Made by a program: the position numbers and the translations under genes | The notes under the pieces: model-generated | Told to the model about the DNA's origin: nothing | The model's database searches: none | What the model saw: the letters and a program-made list of their open reading frames with translations, nothing else | Source of the DNA: Acidobacteriota bacterium | Lineage (GTDB): Bacteria > Acidobacteriota > Terriglobia > Terriglobales > Acidobacteriaceae | NCBI GenBank assembly: GCA_003225615.1 | Contig: QIAS01000317.1 | Location: 607 to 7,528, forward strand | DNA: 6,922 nucleotides | Reading direction: 5' to 3' | Shown: in pieces, positions 1-5,547 of the stretch | How the letters are laid out: every line of letters starts with the position of its first letter | Position numbering within the stretch: the first letter of the stretch is position 1

Positions 1-154
1 GGAAATCCGGAAAGGTGAATTCGCGGGTGATGTGGTGATTCTTGATCACCTTCCAGTTTGGGACCTGCTTGTGAACGGCGGCGATGGCGCCGGCTTTGAA
101 AGGCTCCACGCCGCCCCGACAGGGGATGCAGGTCTTATCTGCAAGTTCAGTCAT
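1..154 (-). CDS. phhB: Pterin-4a-carbinolamine dehydratase, N-terminal part (cut by left edge)
   Basis: The first 51 residues of a 4a-hydroxytetrahydrobiopterin (pterin-4a-carbinolamine) dehydratase are present. This cytosolic enzyme dehydrates the 4a-hydroxy pterin made by aromatic amino acid hydroxylases, or acts in related pterin recycling. The start MTELADKTCIPCRGGVEP is the typical PCD opening (a CxPCxGGV motif at residues 9-15), followed by a helix, QVPNWKV at about 34-40, and the strand HHITREFTFPDF at about 43-54. The catalytic His-His-Pro-Asp region lies beyond the window, so activity cannot be judged. The ATG at 154 is preceded on the minus strand by GGAG about 7 nt upstream. It begins 21 bp after the ssb stop, so it is probably cotranscribed with ssb. 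The stretch is too short for a complete-ORF call, but the family match is clear by eye. Confidence 0.85.
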   Translation of the reverse strand, partial: MTELADKTCIPCRGGVEPFKAGAIAAVHKQVPNWKVIKNHHITREFTFPDF

Positions 155-175
155 CGGAAGCTCCGCAATCGATCA

Positions 176-640
176 TCAGAACGGAATATCTTCGTCCGTT
201 ATCGGCGTGGAAGCGACCGCTTCCGGCTCCGGAGTGCGCTGGTCGAAGCTGCTGGCGGCGGCTCCACGGGCCTGGCCTCCGGCGTCTCCGGCGCCTTCTC
301 CGCGTCCGCCGAGCAGGACGAGATCGCTGGCAACTACCTCGGTCATGTACTTTTTCTGATTGGTCTGCTTATCATCCCAGGAACGGGTTTGCAGGCGGCC
401 TTCAATGTAAACCTTGCTGCCTTTTTTCAGGTACTCGCCGGCAATTTCCGCGAGGCGCTGCCAAAGTACGACATTGTGCCACTCGGTGCGGTCCTGCCAT
501 TCGCCACTTTTATCTTTGAATCGTTCGTTGGTGGCGAGAGCCAGTTTTGCGACGGGGGTACCTTGCGGCGTGTACTTGACTTCAGGGTCTTTGCCTAAAT
601 TTCCCAGTAGAATGACTTTATTAACGCTTTTGCCTGCCAT
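176..640 (-). CDS. ssb: Single-stranded DNA-binding protein SSB
   Basis: SSB binds single-stranded DNA during replication, recombination and repair, and recruits partner proteins through its acidic C-terminal tip. The 154-residue protein has an OB fold at about residues 4-110, starting [17 protein letters not shown]. It carries the family segments TEWHNVVLW (52-60) and EGRLQTRSW (80-88) with the DNA-stacking tryptophans, and TEVVA at 100-104. A Gly/Ala-rich flexible linker (about 111-148) follows, then the tip DEDIPF. Length and architecture are normal for the family. The ATG at 640 is chosen because AAGGAG sits about 8 nt upstream and MAGKSVNKV matches usual SSB starts. An in-frame extension to 703 lacks homology-like sequence. 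The leader of roughly 95 nt holds a perfect palindrome. The dehydratase gene follows directly downstream. Confidence 0.97.
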   Translation of the reverse strand: MAGKSVNKVILLGNLGKDPEVKYTPQGTPVAKLALATNERFKDKSGEWQDRTEWHNVVLWQRLAEIAGEYLKKGSKVYIEGRLQTRSWDDKQTNQKKYMTEVVASDLVLLGGRGEGAGDAGGQARGAAASSFDQRTPEPEAVASTPITDEDIPF

Positions 641-690
641 ATGAATGCTCCTTTTTCCTGCGAACTTCGTCGGAGGTGAGGCGGGGACGC

Positions 691-704
691 GTTGCCGCGG
701 CAAC
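691..704. repeat. Perfect 14-bp palindrome in the ssb leader
   Basis: GTTGCCGCGGCAAC is identical to its reverse complement. It lies 50 nt upstream of the ssb start codon, between the proposed ssb promoter and the gene. It could be a dimeric repressor site or form a small RNA hairpin (5-bp stem, CGCG loop). It does not resemble a known LexA box. Function is inferred only. Confidence 0.4.
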
Positions 705-742
705 CTAGACGAATCCGAGAATGAATGTGGGCCGGTGCAGCC

Positions 743-773
743 AATATAACAGAACCAGGGCGGGCGGCGGCAA
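743..773 (-). promoter_or_regulatory. Candidate ssb promoter
   Basis: On the minus strand a TATATT box (743-748, five of six matches to TATAAT) has TTGCCG (768-773, four of six matches to TTGACA) upstream with a long 19-bp spacer. Reading the box one base over, as TTATAT, gives 18 bp. Transcription would start near 736 and give a leader of about 95 nt. Weak by spacing; it is the best candidate in the divergent ssb-ferredoxin gap. Confidence 0.3.
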
Positions 774-778
774 TCGGG

Positions 779-813
779 GTCACACGAGATTGTGATCGGT
801 TATAATCCAGCCA
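779..813 (+). promoter_or_regulatory. Ferredoxin promoter, apparently giving a leaderless mRNA
   Basis: A perfect TATAAT box at 801-806 has GTCACA (779-784, four of six matches to TTGACA) 16 bp upstream. Counting the last T of the box as -7 places +1 exactly at A813, the first base of the proposed ATG. No Shine-Dalgarno sequence precedes that ATG, which fits a leaderless transcript. The alternative GTG start at 792 would put the -10 box inside the coding region. Confidence 0.6.
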
Positions 814-1184
814 TGCCGACCGAAACGAAGGCGCCGGGGATGGTGCCGGACGAGCTGAAATTCGAGCCTAAGTCCAAGGGCATTGGCACGGCGCGCAAGA
901 AGAAGCCAAAAGAGTTAGCTGTCATTACCGAGTGCTGTACGGGTTGTGCGGGCTCGCCTGCCTGCGTGGAATACTGCCCGGTGGAAGACTGCATGTTCTG
1001 GGTTCCGGATGAAGATCATCCGCCGTTTGGACGAATCCAGGTGGACCCGATCCTGTGTATTGGGTGCAAAAAGTGCATCAGCAAGGGGCCGGATGGGTGC
1101 TTCCTGGATGGATGCCCTTGGGATGCCATCGCGATGGTGGATACGACCGAGGTAGAGAAGGAAGTGGGAGTAATGCCCATCTAG
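813..1184 (+). CDS. Ferredoxin with two iron-sulfur cluster motifs
   Basis: A 123-residue soluble electron-transfer protein, expected in the cytoplasm. A basic N-terminal extension (about residues 17-34, ending ARKKKPKELAV) precedes the first motif: C42-x2-C45-x5-C51-x3-C55-P, followed by C60. The second motif is C82-x2-C85-x2-C88, then an insertion with C96, and C101-P. The first half resembles the start of seven-iron (FdxA-type) ferredoxins, where a C-x2-C-x4-C-x3-CP-x2-C pattern is usual. The second half departs from the common CxxCxxCxxxCP because 12 residues separate C88 from C101. At least one [4Fe-4S] cluster is likely; the type of the other is open. The ATG at 813 is preferred over the GTG at 792 because of the promoter overlap. 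The gene is monocistronic, diverges from ssb, and ends just before a strong terminator. The redox partner is unknown. Confidence 0.88.
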   Translation: MPTETKAPGMVPDELKFEPKSKGIGTARKKKPKELAVITECCTGCAGSPACVEYCPVEDCMFWVPDEDHPPFGRIQVDPILCIGCKKCISKGPDGCFLDGCPWDAIAMVDTTEVEKEVGVMPI

Positions 1185-1211
1185 CTTTCAGCGATCAGCC
1201 TTCAGTTTTGG

Positions 1212-1240
1212 ACGCGCGCTGCGGCGCGCGTTTTTGTTTT
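1212..1240 (+). terminator. Intrinsic terminator of the ferredoxin gene
   Basis: The stem ACGCGCGC (1212-1219) pairs perfectly with GCGCGCGT (1224-1231) around a TGCG loop of the stable UNCG tetraloop type. It is followed by a T-rich run to 1240. It lies 27 nt after the ferredoxin stop. The minus-strand side has no equivalent T run after the stem, so it serves mainly the plus-strand gene although DoxX converges from the other side. Confidence 0.9.
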
Positions 1241-1267
1241 GCGTGGCCGAGTTGGTTCTACAGTCGA

Positions 1268-1708
1268 TCACAATTTATGGAACGGGTGCGGCAGCCCGGC
1301 GCCGAGGGCATAGCTGCCTGGCCCCAGGATGATAATCGCAATCGCGATAAACAATTCGGCGAGGGCAAACTCCATACCACCTTTCGAAACGTCATAGCCA
1401 TGTGGAAGGTGGACTAGAAGAACAGCACCCGCCATGACCACGAAGATGCAGGCGGCGCCGATGCGAGTGAAGATGCCCAACAGGATGGCTAATCCGCCGG
1501 CAACCTGCGCCAACCCGACCAGGTAGCCGATGATTGCCGGGGCATGCATGAACGCCGCAAACTTCTGCGGGCCGGGGCCTCCAAAGGCTCCGAATAGAAT
1601 TGCGCTCCCGTGATAGAGAAAGGGCAACGAGCCGGCGATGCGAATCAGCAGCAGCGCCGTGTTGTAGGCTGTGGGGCCGGGTAGACGGCTTTCAGGGTAC
1701 GAATTCAT
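1268..1708 (-). CDS. DoxX family membrane protein
   Basis: A 146-residue integral membrane protein of the DoxX family. Family members are small four-helix proteins, some tied to terminal oxidase subunits or thiol redox stress, but most have no defined biochemical role. Hydrophobic segments lie at about residues 17-40, 58-79, 83-101 and 113-131. The first carries the family-like RIAGSLPFLYHGSAILFG stretch with the HG motif at 33-34. The last carries the conserved-looking acidic residue in GGMEFALAEL. A His-rich loop (H100, H103) and C-terminal HPFHKL could bind metal, but this is speculative. The ATG at 1708 has GGAGG 6 nt upstream on the minus strand; a TTG 48 nt further upstream is much less likely. 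It starts 52 nt after the preceding gene's stop and may share its transcript. Confidence 0.85.
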   Translation of the reverse strand: MNSYPESRLPGPTAYNTALLLIRIAGSLPFLYHGSAILFGAFGGPGPQKFAAFMHAPAIIGYLVGLAQVAGGLAILLGIFTRIGAACIFVVMAGAVLLVHLPHGYDVSKGGMEFALAELFIAIAIIILGPGSYALGAGLPHPFHKL

Positions 1709-1760
1709 TGCAAGCCTCCGTCGAGGGGGATCAAAAACTTCCCCGAATGACTGCAAGGGC

Positions 1761-2651
1761 CTAATGTGCGCTTCTATCGGCGATAGCTTTTTCGGTCAGA
1801 ACTGCCTGCTGACGAATGCGATCAGGGATTTCGGGCAATTCACGCTCGTACGGGCTGATTGCGAGTAAGTCTTCCGTCTGACCGATCAGGTACAAAGCGC
1901 GTAGTGCCTCCCAGACTTGATCGGTGCCGGGGTCTACTGTGGCGATTTGCGCGCCTACGGCTACGGTTTGGCCGGCTTGAACGGAGACGCTGCGCAGGCG
2001 GCCGGTGATCGGGGAACGAATCTCAATCGTCTGCTCCCCCCGTTGCAGTTTGGCAACGATTCCGTTCTGATGCACAGAAGTGCCGGCCCGGTCAGCGTCA
2101 ATCACTCGCGCGGCAATGGGCGACGCGATTGTTGCGGGCTGCAAGAGTGCGACGATCTGGGGTCTTCCGCTAGCGTCTCCAAAGCGCACGAGGGAAAGTG
2201 CGGCGTTGCCCCGGACCATGGGCGAAGGATCTTTCAGCAGGTTGAGTAAAGCTTCATGAAAACCAGGGCCGGAGGTGTCCTGGCCCATGACCCAGGCATC
2301 GGTGTTGCGAACTTCTTCTACGGGGTAGGACGCGAGCCGGACAAGATCGGGATATGACTGTTTTGCTTTTGCATCATTATGGGTTATGCGCTCGCCTATC
2401 TGTACCAGTGCATGCTGGATGTGGCGAGGATGCTTTTCGTCGCGCAGGTATTCGTCGAGCTGCTTGTCGGAGAGCTGGCGTCCGAACCAGGTGTTCCACC
2501 AGAATAGGAACGGCATGAGGACGATGAGCCAGGCGGTCACAAAGAAGAGAATGCGATTGCCGGTGGACATTCGTGGGCGGGGCCTTGCGGCGGGTGCGGA
2601 GGGACTCTGATTGGCAGTCATCGATTCAGCAGGACTGGGTTGTGCGGACAT
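1761..2651 (-). CDS. Membrane-anchored protein with HEAT-like repeats and a lipoyl/HlyD-like hairpin
   Basis: A 296-residue protein of unknown function. A Pro/Ala/Ser-rich N-terminus (1-30) precedes one membrane helix at about 33-53, with the rest probably outside the cytoplasm given the basic residues before the helix. Helical HEAT-like units can be seen at about 74-90, 113-142 (ending FHEALLNLLKDPSPMVR) and 145-172. A beta-rich segment at about 208-241 (IRSPITGRLRSVSVQAGQTV and following residues) has the P-x-x-G-x-x and G-x-x-V-x-x-G pattern of lipoyl/biotinyl or HlyD-like barrels. It lacks the lysine-containing turn needed for cofactor attachment, so a structural role is more likely. Further helices (DQVWEALRALYLIGQTEDL) follow. 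The ATG at 2651 has AGGAG 5 nt upstream. DoxX follows after 52 nt. Scaffold or adaptor function is inference; no catalytic motif is visible. Confidence 0.75.
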   Translation of the reverse strand: MSAQPSPAESMTANQSPSAPAARPRPRMSTGNRILFFVTAWLIVLMPFLFWWNTWFGRQLSDKQLDEYLRDEKHPRHIQHALVQIGERITHNDAKAKQSYPDLVRLASYPVEEVRNTDAWVMGQDTSGPGFHEALLNLLKDPSPMVRGNAALSLVRFGDASGRPQIVALLQPATIASPIAARVIDADRAGTSVHQNGIVAKLQRGEQTIEIRSPITGRLRSVSVQAGQTVAVGAQIATVDPGTDQVWEALRALYLIGQTEDLLAISPYERELPEIPDRIRQQAVLTEKAIADRSAH

Positions 2652-2667
2652 GCGGCTCCTGGCTTCG

Positions 2668-2673
2668 AATATA
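2668..2673 (-). promoter_or_regulatory. Candidate -10 box upstream of the HEAT-repeat gene
   Basis: The minus strand reads GTTATATT here, the same core as in front of ssb (TATATT, five of six matches to TATAAT). No convincing -35 hexamer is seen at 16-18 bp. Transcription would start near 2661, leaving only about 10 nt before the ATG, just enough for the AGGAG site. Confidence 0.25.
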
Positions 2674-2721
2674 ACTTATTTTGGTCGCGGGGTGCGATCC
2701 GAACCGCGCTTCGCTTGTGGG

Positions 2722-2738
2722 ACGGCCGAGCCGGCCGT
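2722..2738. repeat. GC-rich inverted repeat between genes
   Basis: ACGGCC (2722-2727) and GGCCGT (2733-2738) form a perfect 6-bp stem around a 5-nt loop. It lies 25 nt downstream of the stop of the small minus-strand ORF. There is no T run on either side, so a classical terminator is not supported. It could be an intergenic palindromic (REP-like) element or a Rho-independent pause without U tract. Confidence 0.35.
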
Positions 2739-2763
2739 GCACCTGGGCCGATCTGCGGCTGCG

Positions 2764-3054
2764 TCAATCCACTACGTCGGCGTCTAAGACGCGATCCTGC
2801 TCCAGATAATGGGACACGGCGTATTGGGCGAGCAGCGGTGTCTGGAGTTTTATTTCGGCGCCTATCCGCTTTATTTCGGCGCCGATCCATTCCCCTTTGG
2901 GATGTGGGGCGTTGGCCGGGTGCTTGCAGTCTCCGTTGGAGCCGAAGACCGGGCCGAACGCGGCGCTTTCGATTTGATCGAACTGGCGCAGGTTGCGCCA
3001 GGCCTGGTCGCCGATGGTGCCGGAAACGTCGATTTTGAGTCTTACCTTAGACAT
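2764..3054 (-). CDS. Small hypothetical protein with an internal heptad duplication
   Basis: The product is not recognised. The 96-residue ORF starts MSKVRLKIDVSGTIGDQAWR, which reads like a beta strand followed by a helix, and has no signal peptide or membrane helix. In the middle (about residues 54-67) WIGAEIK and RIGAEIK are adjacent seven-residue copies, encoded by the 21-bp tandem repeat. The C-terminal LLAQYAVSHYLEQDRVLDAD looks helical. The ATG at 3054 is chosen because the upstream GTG at 3084 lies inside an intergenic repeat. No good Shine-Dalgarno is visible. It sits 42 nt after the DUF420 stop, in the same direction, and could be a weakly translated tail of that operon. A plus-strand ORF overlaps the same stretch, so coding status is uncertain, but the minus-strand composition looks more protein-like. 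Confidence 0.45.
   Translation of the reverse strand: MSKVRLKIDVSGTIGDQAWRNLRQFDQIESAAFGPVFGSNGDCKHPANAPHPKGEWIGAEIKRIGAEIKLQTPLLAQYAVSHYLEQDRVLDADVVD
2849..2890. repeat. Two-copy 21-bp tandem repeat
   Basis: Units 2849-2869 and 2870-2890 match at 18 of 21 positions, sharing TTTATTTCGGCGCC and a following ATCC. The period is a multiple of three, so it keeps the minus-strand reading frame and duplicates a heptad (x-IGAEIK) in the small hypothetical protein. Confidence 0.8.
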
Positions 3055-3059
3055 TAGGG

Positions 3060-3089
3060 CAAAAGCTTCAACCACCAAGGACACGAAGG
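3060..3089. repeat. Intergenic 9-nt-period repeat element, copy 1
   Basis: The element opens with CAAAAGCTT, then CAACC, and continues with 9-nt near-repeats CACCAAGGA (3073-3081) and CACGAAGGC (3082-3090), matching at 7 of 9 positions. The opening is shared with the element at 5548-5597. It lies in the short gap between the DUF420 stop and the next minus-strand ORF. Similar 'aaccac-aagg-acac-aagg' strings are, from memory, common between genes in environmental bacteria; this was not checked by search. Confidence 0.5.
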
Positions 3090-3096
3090 CAATCTC

Positions 3097-3531
3097 TTAT
3101 TTTGCGAACCAATGATAAAGCATGAAGTAAACGATAACGCCGGTGACCGAGACGTATATCCACAGAGGGTATGTCCAGCGGGCGATGGCAGCGTGACGAT
3201 CAAAGCGCTCACGCAGGGCGCGGATTAGCGTGATGATGATGAGCGGAACGATGACCGCGGCGAGGATGGTGTGCGAGATGAGAATGCTGAAGTAGACGGG
3301 GCGTGACCAGCCTGGTCCGCGAAAGTGTACAGAGCCAACGTGGTAGTGGTAGTAGAGGTACGAGCTAAGGAAAAGGGCGGATGTTGCCACGGCGCTGAGC
3401 ATGACTGCACGGTGAGCGGCCATGCGGCCGCGTTTGATGAGGCTGTGACCGATGAGCAGCAAAATGGCGCTGGCGCTATTGAGGCTGGCGTTGATGACAG
3501 GGAAGATCGCGTATTGTGGGGCCACTTGCAT
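3097..3531 (-). CDS. DUF420 membrane protein (YozB/CtaM-like), probable oxidase maturation factor
   Basis: A 144-residue protein with four hydrophobic segments at about 10-30, 42-62, 81-104 and 120-140. It fits DUF420 in length, in histidines placed at helix ends (H40, H62, H64, H87, H140), and in the C-terminal YPLWIYVSVTGVIVYFMLYH pattern. The family includes YozB of Bacillus and CtaM of Staphylococcus aureus; CtaM is needed for a functional heme A-containing oxidase. Its location at the end of a ctaA-ctaB cluster supports the same role here, though metal or heme handling is inferred. The ATG at 3531 overlaps the permease stop by one base (TGATG). A GTG at 3534 with a GTGA overlap is equally possible and would add one residue. 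Either arrangement implies translational coupling to the transporter permease. Confidence 0.87.
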   Translation of the reverse strand: MQVAPQYAIFPVINASLNSASAILLLIGHSLIKRGRMAAHRAVMLSAVATSALFLSSYLYYHYHVGSVHFRGPGWSRPVYFSILISHTILAAVIVPLIIITLIRALRERFDRHAAIARWTYPLWIYVSVTGVIVYFMLYHWFAK

Positions 3532-4349
3532 CACGCGGCTGGTTTGGTAGTCCGGCGGTTGACCATCAAAAAGGCCAGAGCAAACATGAAGGCGGAAAAC
3601 AGGACCAGAGTGGCCATGGATGCGGACAAGGGGAATTCCGCCGGGCTTGCCGGATAAAGCAAGTTGCGTAGAGCTTCGACGCCGTAGGTTAAGGGATTAA
3701 TCCGCATCAGAATTCGAATCCAGCCGGACGCTCCCGCGAGGGGGAATAGCGCGCCGGAGAGCAGCCATAATGGAATAAGAAATAAGTTGATGATGGCATG
3801 AAAGGCTTGCGTGGAGTCCATTGGCCAGGCGATAGCGAATCCTAATGCCGTCAGAGCGAATGACACGAGGAAAATAGTTAGAGTAACCAGCAGGAATTGA
3901 CCGAGGTTCAGGTGTACGCCGACCAAAGGAGCAAATGCCAGGAAAATTAACCCCTGGATGGCGGAGAGCGTTGTACCACCCAGAACCTTTCCCAGAACAA
4001 TAGAGGAGCGCGGCACCGGTGCCACGAGTACCGAGAGCAGAAAGCCTTCTTTACGGTCCTCGATCACCGACATCATGGTGAAGATGCTGGTGAACAGGAC
4101 GATCATGATGAGCGCGCCGGGATAGAAATAATCGAGATAGTGCTGCTGGCCGGCGGATTGGCCGGAGCGGAAGGATGTTCCGAAGCCGGAGCCGATGACC
4201 GCCCAGAACAGCAAAGGCGAGGCAATGACCCCGATGACGCGCGAGCGCTGGCGATAGAAGCGGACGATCTCGCGCCACCAGAGGGTAAAGGCGGGCAGAT
4301 AGAGTCCGGTGTTCGAAGCGCCCGGTAATGATGTGGCTTGTGATGCCAT
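3531..4349 (-). CDS. ABC-2 type transporter permease (DrrB-like)
   Basis: A 272-residue inner-membrane permease that pairs with the ATPase encoded just upstream. Six hydrophobic segments can be placed at about 38-57, 74-95, 121-144, 151-175, 184-206 and 242-264. The ABC-2 coupling region EDRKEGFLLSVLVAPVPRSS starts at residue 97, followed by VLGK at 118-121. The NPLTYGVEALR motif of the family is at 218-228. Length and layout are standard for DrrB/NodJ-like exporters. The ATG at 4349 has only a weak ribosome site (GGAAA, about 14 nt upstream). It follows the ATPase stop by 89 nt and overlaps the DUF420 gene downstream. The substrate cannot be told from sequence. Context between ctaB and a CtaM-like gene points to an oxidase or heme-related role, as inference only. 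Confidence 0.92.
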   Translation of the reverse strand: MASQATSLPGASNTGLYLPAFTLWWREIVRFYRQRSRVIGVIASPLLFWAVIGSGFGTSFRSGQSAGQQHYLDYFYPGALIMIVLFTSIFTMMSVIEDRKEGFLLSVLVAPVPRSSIVLGKVLGGTTLSAIQGLIFLAFAPLVGVHLNLGQFLLVTLTIFLVSFALTALGFAIAWPMDSTQAFHAIINLFLIPLWLLSGALFPLAGASGWIRILMRINPLTYGVEALRNLLYPASPAEFPLSASMATLVLFSAFMFALAFLMVNRRTTKPAA

Positions 4350-4362
4350 ATAAGATCTATTT

Positions 4363-4432
4363 CCAGCCTTTCAGTCCTTTTTTACTCACTCGAATCTTAC
4401 TCACTCTAACCGTATACGCTGGCAGGACTGAA
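4363..4432. repeat. Direct and inverted repeats in the ATPase-permease spacer
   Basis: TTACTCACTC occurs twice (4382-4391 and 4397-4406; period 15). The pair is flanked by a perfect 9-bp inverted repeat, TTCAGTCCT (4370-4378) and AGGACTGAA (4424-4432). A second complementary pair, CCAGC (4363-4367) and GCTGG (4418-4422), crosses the first, so the RNA could form either of two helices or a pseudoknot. It occupies the whole non-coding gap ahead of the permease start codon. No T run follows, so a terminator is unlikely. Confidence 0.5.
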
Positions 4433-4438
4433 GTAGAA

Positions 4439-5488
4439 CTAAGTTCTTCCGGCCTTCTGGGGCTTGCGATCGGCGACTTTGGCCCCAGCGTCAGTCCAGA
4501 AGCGGTGGCCGGTGCGGTGAATGAAAACGTCCTCCAGCGTCGGCTTGCTAACAGAAATGGCCTGGATTTCCCCGGGAAATGCTTCCGCCAATTCCGCAAT
4601 AAAGCGATGGCCGTTCTCTTTCTCAATTCTTATTTTGGTGTCGCCATCGTTGCTGGAGATGGCGGCAGCCTCGACATTGAATCGTTGCGAAATTCGTTGC
4701 GCCAGATCACGGGCGTCACGGGTCGCTTCAACCCAAATTACGTCTCCCCCAATCTCGTGCTTTAGGTCGGCGGGAGTGCCCAATGCGACTAATTTTCCTT
4801 CATTCAAAATCGCCAGCCGGTCGCAGCGTTCGGCCTCTTCCATCAGGTGCGTGGTGACGATTACCGTGACGCGCTCTTCGTCGCGCAAAATCTGCAGGTA
4901 CTGCCAGAGATCGCGGCGCGCGCCTGGGTCAAGGCCCGTAGTGGGCTCGTCGAGCAGAAGGACCGAGGGGTGGTGCAGCAGTCCTTTGGCGAGTTCGATG
5001 CGGCGCTGCATGCCTCCGGAGAAAGTTTCAACGTACTCTTTGGCTCGATCGTTAAGGCCGACGCGGACGAGAATTTCTCTTATTCGGGACTTGAGGGCTG
5101 AGCCATGCAAACCGTAGAGATGGCCTTGGTGCCACAAGTTTTCATAGGCGGTCAGCTTGGGGTCAACGCTCTGGGCTTGGAAGACTACGCCGATCTGGCG
5201 GCGCAAGTTGGCGGGATCCCTGGCGGCGTCGTATCCCATGATAATGGCGCGGCCGGCGGTAGGGACCATGAGCGTCGAGAGAATTCTGAATAGGGTGGTC
5301 TTTCCGCTGCCGTTGGGACCAAGCAGGCCGAACAATTCTGCCGGGCGGACCTGGAAGGAAACACCATCCAGGGCAGTACGGTTTTCGTAGCGATGGATTA
5401 TGTCTTCGACGGAAATGACTGCGTTCGCCGCTGCAGCAACGGCGGGCGGGGAGGCTTGTTCTTCGTAAGTGGGTACGTTCGAAGGCAC
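4439..5488 (-). CDS. ABC transporter ATPase (DrrA/CcmA-like)
   Basis: A 349-residue ATPase that should power the adjacent ABC-2 permease. All key motifs are intact: Walker A GPNGSGKT (57-64), Q-loop Q104, signature FSGGMQRR (156-163), Walker B VLLLDEPT (176-183) with catalytic E181, D-loop GLDP (185-188) and switch histidine H214. The part after about residue 240 is the DrrA-type C-terminal domain, ending PTLEDVFIHRTGHR (315-328), followed by a short basic tail. An Ala-rich N-terminal extension of about 24 residues precedes the domain. The start is a GTG at 5488 with no Shine-Dalgarno. A TAGAAT box (5494-5499) ends 5 nt before it, hinting at a separate, nearly leaderless transcript, but no good -35 is seen. 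The gene lies 110 nt downstream of ctaB with a repeat element between. Confidence 0.93.
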   Translation of the reverse strand: MPSNVPTYEEQASPPAVAAAANAVISVEDIIHRYENRTALDGVSFQVRPAELFGLLGPNGSGKTTLFRILSTLMVPTAGRAIIMGYDAARDPANLRRQIGVVFQAQSVDPKLTAYENLWHQGHLYGLHGSALKSRIREILVRVGLNDRAKEYVETFSGGMQRRIELAKGLLHHPSVLLLDEPTTGLDPGARRDLWQYLQILRDEERVTVIVTTHLMEEAERCDRLAILNEGKLVALGTPADLKHEIGGDVIWVEATRDARDLAQRISQRFNVEAAAISSNDGDTKIRIEKENGHRFIAELAEAFPGEIQAISVSKPTLEDVFIHRTGHRFWTDAGAKVADRKPQKAGRT

Positions 5489-5547
5489 AGGGTATTCTAT
5501 CGTGATCGTCGGTTGCTTTGGGGGATGAGCTTGTCCATCAATTGTGA

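Noticed and set aside
32..598. Plus-strand 188-residue open frame over ssb
   Set aside because: It is antisense to the clear ssb gene and has no recognisable motif; it is open because of the codon bias of ssb.
1183..1205. Imperfect repeat with CTTTCAG and CCTTCAG around GCGATCAG after the ferredoxin stop
   Set aside because: Too short and imperfect to call an element from one copy; it may be an intergenic repeat remnant, but only a genome-wide search could tell.
2618..2890. Minus-strand frame beginning with two Arg/Asn/Lys-rich heptads
   Set aside because: It is the out-of-frame reading of the 21-bp repeat, is Arg-rich, and overlaps the HEAT-gene start.
2640..3057. Plus-strand frames opposite the HEAT-gene leader and the small hypothetical ORF
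   Set aside because: Arg- or Gly-rich composition without ribosome sites; one overlaps the small minus-strand ORF, whose composition is more protein-like. Not fully excluded.
4521..5117. Plus-strand 198-residue open frame over the ABC ATPase
   Set aside because: Antisense to intact Walker and signature motifs; Ser/Arg-rich with no family resemblance.
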